Shown here piece after piece: positions 6,933-14,171 of a stretch of DNA of 17,295 nt. The notes beneath the pieces are model-generated. The model was not told the origin of the DNA and made no database searches. It saw only the letters and a list, made by a program, of their open reading frames with translations. A program made the position numbers and the translations under genes. Source of the DNA: Rubrivivax sp. (GTDB taxonomy: Bacteria; Pseudomonadota; Gammaproteobacteria; Burkholderiales; Burkholderiaceae_C); NCBI GenBank assembly GCA_030693565.1, contig JAUYAJ010000116.1:1-17295 (forward strand). Reading direction: 5' to 3'. Position 1 is the first letter of the stretch, and every line of letters begins with the position of its first letter.

Positions 6933-7736
6933 ATGATGAAAGCCACCACCTTGACGCTTGCCGCGCTGGCCCTGATCAGTGCCGGCGCTCAGGCGCAAAC
7001 CAAGTCAGCCGCCGAAGGCATCGCGGAATACCGCAAGATGCTCGAAGACGGCAACCCCGCCGAGCTCTACGAAGCCAAGGGCGAAGGCCTGTGGAAGACC
7101 AAGCGCGGGCCCAAGAACGCCACGCTGGAGCAGTGCAACCTGGGCCAGGGCCCGGGTGTCGTCAAGGGTGTGTTCGTGACCCTGCCGCGCTACTTCGATG
7201 ACACCCAGAAGGTGCAAGACCTGGAGTCGCGCCTGGTGACCTGCATGGAGACGCTGCAAGGCTTCAACGGCGCCGACATCGCCAAGACCGCCTTCGGTCG
7301 CGGCGAGATGGCCAACGTCACCGCGATGGCAACCTGGATCGCTGCCGAGTCGCGCGGCATGCGCTTCAACCTGCCGCAAGGCCATGCCGAAGAGCGCAAG
7401 AGCTACGAGATCGGCAAGCGGGTGTTCTTCTTCCGCGGTGGCCCTTACGACTTCTCGTGCGCGTCGTGCCACAGCGACGAAGGCAAGCGCATTCGTCTGC
7501 AGGACCTGCCGGTGCTCACGAAGAACCCCGGCGACGGCGTCGGCTTTGCCGCCTGGCCGGCCTACCGCGTCAGCAACGGCCAGATGTGGAGCATGCAGCT
7601 GCGCCTGAACGACTGTTACCGCCAGCAACGCTTCCCCTTCCCGGGGTTTGCATCCGAAGCCACGGTGGCCCTGGGCACCTACATGGGCGTCAACGCCAAG
7701 GGCGCCGAATCGATCGCCCCGGCGATCAAGCGCTGA
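6933..7736 (+). CDS. soxA: SoxA, catalytic c-type cytochrome of SoxAX (single-heme type)
   Basis: A 267-residue periplasmic protein that with SoxX conjugates thiosulfate oxidatively to the SoxY cysteine. Residues 1-21 form a Sec signal (ISAGAQA-Q). Only one heme-binding motif is present, Cys176-Cys179-His180 (FSCASCHSDEGK). Where diheme SoxA proteins carry a first CxxCH, this one has isolated Cys68 (LEQCNLG) and Cys104 (LVTCMET), suited to a disulfide. Cys228 in RLNDCYRQQRFP is the conserved active-site Cys that serves as the (persulfidated) heme ligand. It is therefore the one-heme SoxA class. The ATG at 6933 is preceded by AGGAGG at 6916-6921; a second ATG at 6936 is possible. soxX follows after 16 bp. 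Confidence 0.96.
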   Translation: MMKATTLTLAALALISAGAQAQTKSAAEGIAEYRKMLEDGNPAELYEAKGEGLWKTKRGPKNATLEQCNLGQGPGVVKGVFVTLPRYFDDTQKVQDLESRLVTCMETLQGFNGADIAKTAFGRGEMANVTAMATWIAAESRGMRFNLPQGHAEERKSYEIGKRVFFFRGGPYDFSCASCHSDEGKRIRLQDLPVLTKNPGDGVGFAAWPAYRVSNGQMWSMQLRLNDCYRQQRFPFPGFASEATVALGTYMGVNAKGAESIAPAIKR

Positions 7737-7752
7737 GCAGGAGAACGAAGAC

Positions 7753-8397
7753 GTGAAGCGAACCACTGTTTATCTGGCTGCCGCTGCGGCGGCCGTCATC
7801 GTCGCCGGCTGTGCCAGCCTGCCGTCGGCGCAAGAACTCGACCGCGAAGCCATCGCGGTGATGAAAGCCTCGTTCCGTGACCAGGGCATCGCCAAGGTCG
7901 ACCGCCTGAACCAGGACCTGGGTCAGCAGGCCTGTTCGTCGGACAAGCCACCGCCCGACGACGTCGCGGACCGCATCACCGCACAGGCCATGTCGACCAT
8001 CAAGTGGCCGGCAGGCGGCCAGTACTTCGGCGACTGGCGCGAAGGCGAGAAGCTGGCGCAGAACGGCCGCGGCATGACCTGGACCGACGCCTCGGCGGCA
8101 ACCAGTGCCAACGGCGGCAACTGCTACAACTGCCACCAGATGAGCAAGGCCGAGATCTCCTTCGGCACCATCGGCCCGAGCCTGTACAACTACGGCAAGA
8201 TCCGCCGCATCGCCGACCCCTACGCGCCGTCGGCGCAGGCCATCGTCGAGTACACCTGGATGAAGCTGTACAACAGCAAGGCCACCACGGCGTGCTCGAA
8301 CATGCCGCGCTTCGGTCATGCCAAGCTGATGGACGAGACCCAGATGCGTCACCTGATGTCGCTGCTGCTCGACCCGAAGTCGCCGGTCAACCAGTGA
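7753..8397 (+). CDS. soxX: SoxX, monoheme cytochrome c of SoxAX, with a lipoprotein signal
   Basis: A 214-residue cytochrome subunit that accepts electrons from SoxA during thiosulfate conjugation. The heme motif is Cys124-Cys127-His128 (NCYNCHQM) and the probable axial Met184 lies in ACSNMPRFGH. The start is GTG at 7753, with AGGAG ending 10 nt upstream. The N-terminus reads VKRTTVYLAAAAAAVIVAGC, and VAGC (17-20) is a clean lipobox, so the protein may be lipid-anchored at Cys20 rather than fully soluble. About 100 residues precede the heme (DLGQQACSSDKPPPDD region), longer than the smallest SoxX forms. It is the last gene before an intrinsic terminator. Confidence 0.95.
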   Translation: MKRTTVYLAAAAAAVIVAGCASLPSAQELDREAIAVMKASFRDQGIAKVDRLNQDLGQQACSSDKPPPDDVADRITAQAMSTIKWPAGGQYFGDWREGEKLAQNGRGMTWTDASAATSANGGNCYNCHQMSKAEISFGTIGPSLYNYGKIRRIADPYAPSAQAIVEYTWMKLYNSKATTACSNMPRFGHAKLMDETQMRHLMSLLLDPKSPVNQ

Positions 8398-8414
8398 CGC
8401 GCTGACCCACTTGG

Positions 8415-8437
8415 AGCCCGGCTACGCCGGGCTTTTT
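8415..8437 (+). terminator. Intrinsic terminator between soxX and soxB
   Basis: AGCCCGGC (8415-8422) pairs with GCCGGGCT (8426-8433) around a TAC loop, followed directly by TTTTT (8433-8437). It lies 18 bp after soxX and 30 bp before soxB. soxB and the genes behind it must therefore depend on read-through or on a separate promoter. Confidence 0.88.
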
Positions 8438-8446
8438 CCGCTGTAA

Positions 8447-8467
8447 AACATCAGTCCTTACTTATCA
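8447..8467. promoter_or_regulatory. Operator-like site abutting the soxB start codon
   Basis: GTCCTTACTTAT (8454-8465) matches GTTCTTGCTTAT (3450-3461) upstream of soxC at 10 of 12 positions. Over 21 aligned positions, 13 are identical. The site ends at the soxB ATG (8467). No Shine-Dalgarno can be seen between the terminator and the ATG, so soxB may be transcribed from a very near start point. The alignment was made by eye, so significance is untested. Confidence 0.35.
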
Positions 8468-10212
8468 TGAACTTGAGCAAGCGCGAATTCGTGCAGGTGC
8501 TGTCGGCCGCTGCGGTCGCCGGCATGGGCCTGGGCCGTTACGAACAGGCCGACGCCGCCACCGCCGAGCAAGGCCTGTACGACCTGCCGCCGCTGGGCAC
8601 GGGCCCCGGTCAGGTCAGCTTCCTGCACATGACCGACTGCCACGCGCAGCTCAAGCCGATCTACTTCCGCGAACCCAGCGTCAACCTGGGCCTGGGTTCG
8701 ATGCAGGGCCAGTTGCCGCACCTGGTCGGCGAGCACCTGCTGAAGAAAGCCGGCGTGCGCCCTGGCACCCAGCTGTCCCACGCCTACACCTTCATCGACT
8801 TCGAACGCGCGGCGCGGCGCTACGGCAAGGTCGGCGGCTTCGCCCACCTGGCCACCCTGGTCAAGCGCCTGAAGGCGAGCCGGCCGGGTTCGCTGCTGCT
8901 CGACGGCGGCGACACCTGGCAAGGCTCGGCGACCTCGCTGTGGACCAACGCGCAAGACATGGTCGACGCCTGCAAGCTGCTCGGCGTCGACGTCATGACC
9001 GGGCACTGGGAATTCACCTACGGCATGGAGCGCGTCAAGGAGATCGTCGACAAGGAGTTCAAGGGCAAGGTCGACTTCGTCGCCCAGAACGTCAAGACCA
9101 ACGACTTCGGCGACCCGGTGTTCCCGCCCTACGTGATGCGCGAGATGAATGGCGTGCCGGTGGCCATCATCGGCCAGGCCTTCCCCTACACGCCGATCGC
9201 CAACCCGCGCTACATGGTGGCCGACTGGACCTTCGGCATCCAGGACGAGAACCTGCAGAAGATGGTCGACGAGGCGCGCGGCAAAGGCGCGCAAGTCGTC
9301 GTCGTGCTGTCGCACAACGGCATGGACGTCGACCTCAAGCTGGCCTCGCGCGTGCGCGGCATCGACGCCGTCTTCGGCGGCCACACCCACGACGGCGTGC
9401 CGCTGGCGGTGCCGGTGAGCAATGCCGGCGGCATCACGCTGGTGACCAACGCCGGCAGCAACGGCAAGTTCCTCGGCGTGATGGCCTTCGAGGTCAAGGG
9501 CGGCAAGGTCGTCAAGCACCGCTACCGGCTGCTGCCGATCTTCTCCAACATGCTCAAGGCCGATCCTGAGATGGACGCGCTGATCACCAAGGTGCGCGCG
9601 CCTTATGAAACCAAGCTGGCCGAGAAACTCGGCGTCACCGACGGCCTGCTGTACCGGCGCGGCAATTTCAACGGCAGCTGGGACCAGTTGCTGTGCGACG
9701 CCTTGATGGACGTGCAGGGCGCGCAGATCGCGTTTTCGCCAGGCTTCCGCTGGGGCACCAGCCTGCTGCCCGGCGACACCATCACGCGCGAGCTGCTGAT
9801 GGACCAGGTGGCGGTGACCTATCCCTACGCCACCGTGACCGACATGTCGGGCGAGATGATCAAGACCGTGCTCGAAGACGTTGCCGACAACCTCTTCAAC
9901 CCCGACCCTTATTACCAGCAAGGCGGCGACATGGTGCGCGTGGGTGGGCTGCAGTACAGCATCACGCCGGGCGCCTCGATGGGCTCGCGCATCACCGACA
10001 TGAAGCTCGCCGGCAAGGCCATCGAGGCGAGCAAGACCTACAAGGTCGCCGGCTGGGCGCCGGTGGCCGAAGAAGCCCGCAGCGCCGGCTTGAAGCCGGT
10101 CTGGGAAGTCGCCGAAACCTGGCTCAAGTCGCGCCCCGGTGGCCGCGTCACACCGCGCAGCATCAACACGCCCAAGATCATCGGCATGCCCGGCAACCCC
10201 GGACTGGCTTGA
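8467..10212 (+). CDS. soxB: SoxB, dimanganese thiosulfohydrolase
   Basis: A 581-residue periplasmic enzyme that hydrolyses the terminal sulfonate from SoxY-bound thiosulfate adducts as sulfate. It has the 5'-nucleotidase/UshA architecture. The N-terminal metallophosphoesterase domain carries metal-binding motifs MTDCHAQ (Asp57, His59), LLDGGDTWQGS, GHWEFTYG, LSHNGMDVD and GGHTHDGVP. The C-terminal 5'-nucleotidase domain runs from about residue 385, with FNGSWDQLLCDALM. The signal MNLSKREFVQVLSAAAVAGM is of Tat type but has Lys5-Arg6 in place of the twin arginine. No Shine-Dalgarno is visible before the ATG. It is the first gene of a block continuing with dsrE-like, yeeE-like and cytochrome c4 genes. 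Confidence 0.97.
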   Translation: MNLSKREFVQVLSAAAVAGMGLGRYEQADAATAEQGLYDLPPLGTGPGQVSFLHMTDCHAQLKPIYFREPSVNLGLGSMQGQLPHLVGEHLLKKAGVRPGTQLSHAYTFIDFERAARRYGKVGGFAHLATLVKRLKASRPGSLLLDGGDTWQGSATSLWTNAQDMVDACKLLGVDVMTGHWEFTYGMERVKEIVDKEFKGKVDFVAQNVKTNDFGDPVFPPYVMREMNGVPVAIIGQAFPYTPIANPRYMVADWTFGIQDENLQKMVDEARGKGAQVVVVLSHNGMDVDLKLASRVRGIDAVFGGHTHDGVPLAVPVSNAGGITLVTNAGSNGKFLGVMAFEVKGGKVVKHRYRLLPIFSNMLKADPEMDALITKVRAPYETKLAEKLGVTDGLLYRRGNFNGSWDQLLCDALMDVQGAQIAFSPGFRWGTSLLPGDTITRELLMDQVAVTYPYATVTDMSGEMIKTVLEDVADNLFNPDPYYQQGGDMVRVGGLQYSITPGASMGSRITDMKLAGKAIEASKTYKVAGWAPVAEEARSAGLKPVWEVAETWLKSRPGGRVTPRSINTPKIIGMPGNPGLA

Positions 10213-10241
10213 TCACCCCGCCCACAACGAAGGAGATTCGA

Positions 10242-10655
10242 ATGAACGCTCGTCAATTGCTCGCCGCCACGCTGATCGCCGGCACCGCCCTGACCGCCGC
10301 GGCACAAGACACGGTGGTCTATCACATCGACAACAGCGAAGCCCAGGGCGTCAAGGGCTTGCGCAACATCCGCAACCACCTGGACACCGACACCACGGCC
10401 AAGATCACCGTCGTCACCCATGCCCAGGGCGTCGACTTCCTGATGGAAGGCGCCAAGGACCCGGCCGGCGGCTTGTTCTCGGGCCCGGTGGCGGCGCTCA
10501 AGGCACGCGGCGTCAAGTTCGAGATCTGCGAGATCACGCTGAAGAACCGCAACCTGAAGCGGGAGCAGTTCCTGCAGGAAGCCGAATTCACGCCCTCGGG
10601 AGTGGTCAAGCTGGCCAAGCTGCAAAAGCAGGGCTTCGCCTACATCAAGCCTTGA
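10242..10655 (+). CDS. Secreted DsrE-family protein
   Basis: A 137-residue protein with a Sec signal peptide (MNARQLLAATLIAGTALTAAAQD, cleavage near residue 21). A DsrE/DsrF-like alpha/beta fold follows: VVYHIDN strand, KITVVTHAQGVDFLMEG, ALKARGVKFEICEITLKNRN. One Cys (Cys96) sits in the GVKFEICEIT position, where sulfur-carrying DsrE-like proteins often have their acceptor Cys. Cytoplasmic DsrE proteins transfer persulfide sulfur; secreted relatives recur in sox loci, but their role is not settled to my knowledge. AAGGAG precedes the ATG at 10242. It lies 29 bp after soxB and 39 bp before the yeeE-like gene, so it belongs to that transcript. A periplasmic sulfane-sulfur-binding role is inference. 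Confidence 0.85.
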   Translation: MNARQLLAATLIAGTALTAAAQDTVVYHIDNSEAQGVKGLRNIRNHLDTDTTAKITVVTHAQGVDFLMEGAKDPAGGLFSGPVAALKARGVKFEICEITLKNRNLKREQFLQEAEFTPSGVVKLAKLQKQGFAYIKP

Positions 10656-10694
10656 AGCGGCTGAGTCGCAGCGCGCGCTGAAGAGGCCCCGAGC

Positions 10695-11783
10695 TTGCTG
10701 GAGTGGTTGATCGCGCAGCTGGGCGAGAACGGCGCCCTCGCCGCCGCCGGTGTGCTCATCGGACTGGCCTTCGGCTTCTTCGCCCAGCGCTCGCGCTTTT
10801 GCCTGCGCTCGGCGGTGATCGAGTTCGCGCGCAACGTGACCGGCGGCAAACTCACCGTCTGGCTGTTTGCTTTCGCCACCGCGGTGCTGGCCACCCAGGC
10901 GCTGGTGCTGGCAGGCCAGTTCGACGCCACCGACGCGCGCCAGATCGCTGCCCGCGGCAGCCTGTCGGGCGCGGCGATCGGCGGCGCCTTGTTCGGCGTC
11001 GGCATGATCCTGGCGCGCGGCTGCTCGAGCCGGCTGCTGGTGCTGGCCGCGCAAGGCAACCTGCGCTCGGTGATGGCCGGCCTGGTGTTTGCCGTCACCG
11101 CCCAAGCGAGCTGGACCGGCGCGCTGGCGCCGCTGCGCGAAACCATTGCCGCCTGGTGGACGGTTGACGGCGGCGCATCACGCGACCTCATCGCCCGCAG
11201 CGGCATCGGCCACGGCGGCGCCCTCGCCTTCGGCCTGATCTGGCTGCTCGCCGCCATCGTCTGGGCGCGCCGCCAGCGTGTGCCGGCCTGGGGCTGGGCC
11301 GGCGCCATCGGTGTCGGACTGGCCATCGCAGCGGCCTGGTGGGTCAGCTTCGCCATCGGCCAGCTGTCCTTCGATGTCCATCCGATCCAGTCGCTGAGCT
11401 TCACCGGCCCTTCGGCCGAACTGCTGACCCGGGTGCTGTTCGCCAGCGACCGGCCGCCGACCTTCGACCTCGGGCTGATACCTGGCGTCTTTCTCGGCTC
11501 CTTCATCGCCGCGGCCTTGTTCGGCGAGCTCAAGCTCGAAGGTTTTGCCGGCGGCGCGAGCATGCGGCGCTACATCGCAGGCGCCGTCTGCATGGGCTTT
11601 GGCGGCATGCTGGCCGGCGGTTGCGCGGTTGGCGCCGGCCTGTCGGGCGCGGCCGTGTTCACCATGACCTCGTGGGTCACGCTGTGCACCATGTGGGCCG
11701 GCGCCGCGTTGACCGACAGGCTGGTCGATCAACGCGGCGGCCGGCTCGACCAGGCCTTGCCAGGTCAGCCCCACCCCGCCTGA
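10695..11783 (+). CDS. YeeE/YedE-family (TsuA-like) membrane transporter
   Basis: A 362-residue integral membrane protein with roughly nine to ten hydrophobic segments and two related halves. Each half has a Gly-rich Cys motif: FGVGMILARGCSSRLLVLAA (Cys110) and MGFGGMLAGGCAVGAGLSG (Cys310). Further Cys are at 36 (RSRFCLRSA), 299 and 331. This is the sulf_transp (YeeE/YedE) family; its characterised member TsuA imports thiosulfate through a cysteine relay. The start is TTG at 10695, with GAAGAGG about 9 nt upstream. It lies in the inner membrane and presumably moves thiosulfate or sulfane sulfur between periplasm and cytoplasm; direction and substrate cannot be read from the sequence. It sits between a secreted DsrE-like gene and a cytochrome c4 gene. 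Confidence 0.88.
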   Translation: MLEWLIAQLGENGALAAAGVLIGLAFGFFAQRSRFCLRSAVIEFARNVTGGKLTVWLFAFATAVLATQALVLAGQFDATDARQIAARGSLSGAAIGGALFGVGMILARGCSSRLLVLAAQGNLRSVMAGLVFAVTAQASWTGALAPLRETIAAWWTVDGGASRDLIARSGIGHGGALAFGLIWLLAAIVWARRQRVPAWGWAGAIGVGLAIAAAWWVSFAIGQLSFDVHPIQSLSFTGPSAELLTRVLFASDRPPTFDLGLIPGVFLGSFIAAALFGELKLEGFAGGASMRRYIAGAVCMGFGGMLAGGCAVGAGLSGAAVFTMTSWVTLCTMWAGAALTDRLVDQRGGRLDQALPGQPHPA

Positions 11784-11812
11784 ACACCACACCAAGGACT
11801 TCCGGAGCCCCG

Positions 11813-12412
11813 ATGAAGATCAAGTCGCTGCTGTTTGCCGCCCTGGCCTGTTGGGCACTCGCCGCGGCACAGGCTGCCGACCTGGCGCGTGCCGAGGAGA
11901 TCGTGCAAGCCAAGTGCTTCATCTGCCACGGCGCCGACGGCGAGAGTTCGAGCCCGGTGTTCCCGCGCCTGGCAGGCCAGCATGCCGCCTACCTGGCGCG
12001 CCAGCTGACCGACTACAAGTCCGGCAAGCGCATCAGCAGCGCCATGCGGCCGATGGTGGTGGACTTGACGGCGGCCGACTTCCAGGCGCTGGGTGCGTAC
12101 TTCGAGTCGCGCAAGACGCAGGCGCACGCCGTCGACGACCCCGAGCTGGCACAGATGGGCCGCTTCATCTTCCAACGCGGCAATCCGTACTCGGGGGTTG
12201 CCGCCTGCGCCGCCTGCCACGGCGTGAAGGGCCATGGCACGGCCACGCTGCCGCGGCTAGCCGGTCAGCATGCCCAGTACACCGAGAACCAGCTGCGCCA
12301 GTTCAACAGCCGCGAGCGCACCAACGACAACGCGGTGATGCACACCATCGCCGTCAAGCTGACCGAGCTGGAGCTCAAGGCCGTGGCCAGTTACATCAGC
12401 GGGCTGGACTGA
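11813..12412 (+). CDS. Cytochrome c4-type diheme cytochrome c
   Basis: A 199-residue periplasmic diheme cytochrome made of two similar class-I domains. A Sec signal of about 21 residues (ALAAAQA-A) precedes the first heme at Cys35-Cys38-His39 (KCFICHGADGES). The second is at about residues 131-135 (ACAACHGVKGHG). Both halves repeat the LPRLAGQHAQY / FPRLAGQHAAY motif typical of the cytochrome c4 family, with candidate Met ligands in SSAMRPM and NAVMHTI. It could carry electrons from SoxAX, SoxCD or the flavocytochrome to a terminal oxidase. GGAG lies 8 nt before the ATG. It is the last gene of the soxB block and is followed by a long hairpin. Confidence 0.9.
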   Translation: MKIKSLLFAALACWALAAAQAADLARAEEIVQAKCFICHGADGESSSPVFPRLAGQHAAYLARQLTDYKSGKRISSAMRPMVVDLTAADFQALGAYFESRKTQAHAVDDPELAQMGRFIFQRGNPYSGVAACAACHGVKGHGTATLPRLAGQHAQYTENQLRQFNSRERTNDNAVMHTIAVKLTELELKAVASYISGLD

Positions 12413-12414
12413 AG

Positions 12415-12441
12415 ACAACGCCCGCACGGGGCGGGCGTTGT
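12415..12441. terminator. Convergent hairpin between the cytochrome c4 and fccB genes
   Basis: ACAACGCCCGC (12415-12425) and GCGGGCGTTGT (12431-12441) form a perfect 11-bp stem with an ACGGG loop. It lies between the plus-strand cytochrome gene and the minus-strand FccB gene, so it can serve both. No U-tract follows on either strand, so termination may need Rho or the structure may only protect 3' ends. Confidence 0.7.
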
Positions 12442-12460
12442 GCAGCCTGCTGGCGGGCGG

Positions 12461-13747
12461 TCAAAGTGCCAGCATGTCGGCCCAGATGTTGTCGGCCCAG
12501 GCCAGCGCGTAACGGCCTTCGACCTGGTTGGCTGCGCTGGACACGCCGCCCGATCCCGGCACCGCCTTGAAGGTCTTGTCAGCGGCGTCGTACTGGTGGA
12601 CGCTGGCGACGTGGACGACGTCGCGCGCAGTGACGAAGCTGTAGCAGGTGTTCATCACCACCGGCGCGCTGTTCACCGCTTCGCCCTTGAGCAGCTGGAT
12701 CACCGCCGCCGCCGCCACCTTGGCCTGCTGGTTGGCCATGTGGCCCGACTTGGGCATCGCCGGCGCCGACAAGGTGGCGTCGCCGAGCACGTGAACGCCG
12801 GGCACCGCAGTCGACTCCAGCGTCAGCCAGTTGACGCCGCACCAGCGGTCGTTGGCGTTGATCAGCCCCGAGGTGCGTGCGATGTCACCGGCTCGCTGCG
12901 GCGGAATGACGTTGAGCACCTCGGCCTTGACCTCCTCGAAGTCGAACCGCGCCGTCGTGCCCGACACCGAACGCAGTTCCGAGTTGGGCTTGTATTCGAT
13001 GATGCCGGCGTAATGCTGCTGGAAGGCGCGCTCGAACAAGGCCTTCTTCGAGGTGATCTCGGGGTTGGCATCAAACACCAGCACCTTGGACTTCGGCTTG
13101 GCCGTCTTCAGGTAGCTGGCCACCATGCAGGCGCGCTCATACGGCCCGGGCGGGCAGCGGTAGGGCGCGCGCGGAATCGACATCGCGTAGACCCCGCCAT
13201 CGGGCATGGCCTCAAGCTGACGCCGCAGCGCCGAGGTCTGCGCGCCGGCTTTCCAGCTGTGGGTGATGGCGCCGCTGGCCAATGCCGCGTCCAGGCCGCC
13301 AATGGCCGCCGTCATGAAGTCGATGCCGGGCGAAATGATCAGGCGGTCATAGGCCAGTTCGCCGCCACCGGCGAGCCGCACCTTCTTGGCCGCCGCATCG
13401 ATGGCGATGACCTCGCCCTGCACCACCTTGACGCCGAGCGAGCGCAGGCCGCCGTAGCCGCGCGTGATGTCGGCCATCTGCTTGTGGCCACCGATCACCA
13501 GGTTGGAGATCGGGCAGGAGACGAACTGGGCATCGCGGTCGACCAGGGTGACGTCGACGTTGCCGCCCCACATCTTCAGGTAGCGCGCGGCAGTGCTGCC
13601 GCCGAAGCCGCCGCCAATGACGACAACGCGACCAATTGACGGCCCGGTGGCCATGCCGGCGCAACCGGCCAGGCCCAGGCTGCCCAGGGCAAGACCGGCG
13701 CCGAGCAAGCGACGGCGACCGGCGAGGATGTTTGTGCTGCGAGTCAT
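12461..13747 (-). CDS. fccB: Flavocytochrome c sulfide dehydrogenase, flavoprotein subunit (FccB/SoxF)
   Basis: A 428-residue FAD protein that oxidises sulfide in the periplasm and passes electrons to a cytochrome subunit. The dinucleotide-binding motif VVVIGGGFGGSTAARYL (41-57) starts the first Rossmann fold. FVSCPISNLVIGG (Cys78) matches the region where FccB binds FAD covalently. Cys198 (YRCPPGPYERAC) and Cys368 (NTCYSF) are candidates for the redox disulfide described in Allochromatium FccB. HVLGDATLSAPAMPKSGHMANQQ (319-341) is the second FAD-contact segment. The signal is unusual: GRRRLLGAGLALGSLGLAGC combines a twin-arginine-like motif (residues 10-14) with a lipobox ending at Cys29. 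The gene lies 10 bp downstream of the cytochrome c gene at 13758-14066 and is surely co-transcribed with it. Confidence 0.93.
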   Translation of the reverse strand: MTRSTNILAGRRRLLGAGLALGSLGLAGCAGMATGPSIGRVVVIGGGFGGSTAARYLKMWGGNVDVTLVDRDAQFVSCPISNLVIGGHKQMADITRGYGGLRSLGVKVVQGEVIAIDAAAKKVRLAGGGELAYDRLIISPGIDFMTAAIGGLDAALASGAITHSWKAGAQTSALRRQLEAMPDGGVYAMSIPRAPYRCPPGPYERACMVASYLKTAKPKSKVLVFDANPEITSKKALFERAFQQHYAGIIEYKPNSELRSVSGTTARFDFEEVKAEVLNVIPPQRAGDIARTSGLINANDRWCGVNWLTLESTAVPGVHVLGDATLSAPAMPKSGHMANQQAKVAAAAVIQLLKGEAVNSAPVVMNTCYSFVTARDVVHVASVHQYDAADKTFKAVPGSGGVSSAANQVEGRYALAWADNIWADMLAL

Positions 13748-13757
13748 GCTGCGGTCC

Positions 13758-14066
13758 TCACTTCTTGGCCGGCTGGGCGGCGAAATAGGCGGCGATCAGT
13801 TGGATCTGGTCGTCCCGATAACCCTTGACGATCTGATGCATGATCGTCGCAGGCTGCGTACCGCTCTTGAAGTCGGCCAGCATGGCGAGCATCTTGTCGG
13901 CCGAGACGCCGGCCAGCGGTTTCATGTCGCCGCGCGCATGGCCGTCAACGCCGTGGCAGTTGGCGCAAGTGGCAGCCAGGTTGCGGGCCAGCGTCAGGTC
14001 TTGCGCCGACGCCGTCGACGCCGCGAAGGCGAGCGCGGCCAGCGCCGCATATGAGTATCTGAACAT
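13758..14066 (-). CDS. Small monoheme cytochrome c, probable FccB partner
   Basis: A 102-residue cytochrome with a Sec signal (MFRYSYAALAALAFAASTASAQ). One heme site is present at Cys34-Cys37-His38 (TCANCHGVDGHARGD). A Met ligand is likely in DMKPLAG or TIMHQIV. It has the size and layout of one domain of a c4-type or FccA-type cytochrome and sits directly upstream of fccB, so it is the likely heme subunit of the sulfide dehydrogenase (FccA/SoxE role). Allochromatium FccA has two hemes, whereas this has one. AAGGAG lies about 9 nt before the ATG at 14066. The pair is transcribed from the divergent region that holds the palindrome at 14176-14190. Confidence 0.9.
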   Translation of the reverse strand: MFRYSYAALAALAFAASTASAQDLTLARNLAATCANCHGVDGHARGDMKPLAGVSADKMLAMLADFKSGTQPATIMHQIVKGYRDDQIQLIAAYFAAQPAKK

Positions 14067-14171
14067 GTCGTTTGTCTCCTTGTCCCAGGGTGGATCGATT
14101 GTGATTCAGCGGCGCCGCGTTGTGTGCATCGGGTTCACCGGGCTTGCGCCGGATCATGGTTCGGCGTTCAA

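Noticed and set aside
12415..12441. The hairpin considered as a half of a transposon end or attachment site.
   Set aside because: There is no flanking direct repeat, no transposase or integrase in the window, and its convergent position is fully explained by 3'-end formation.
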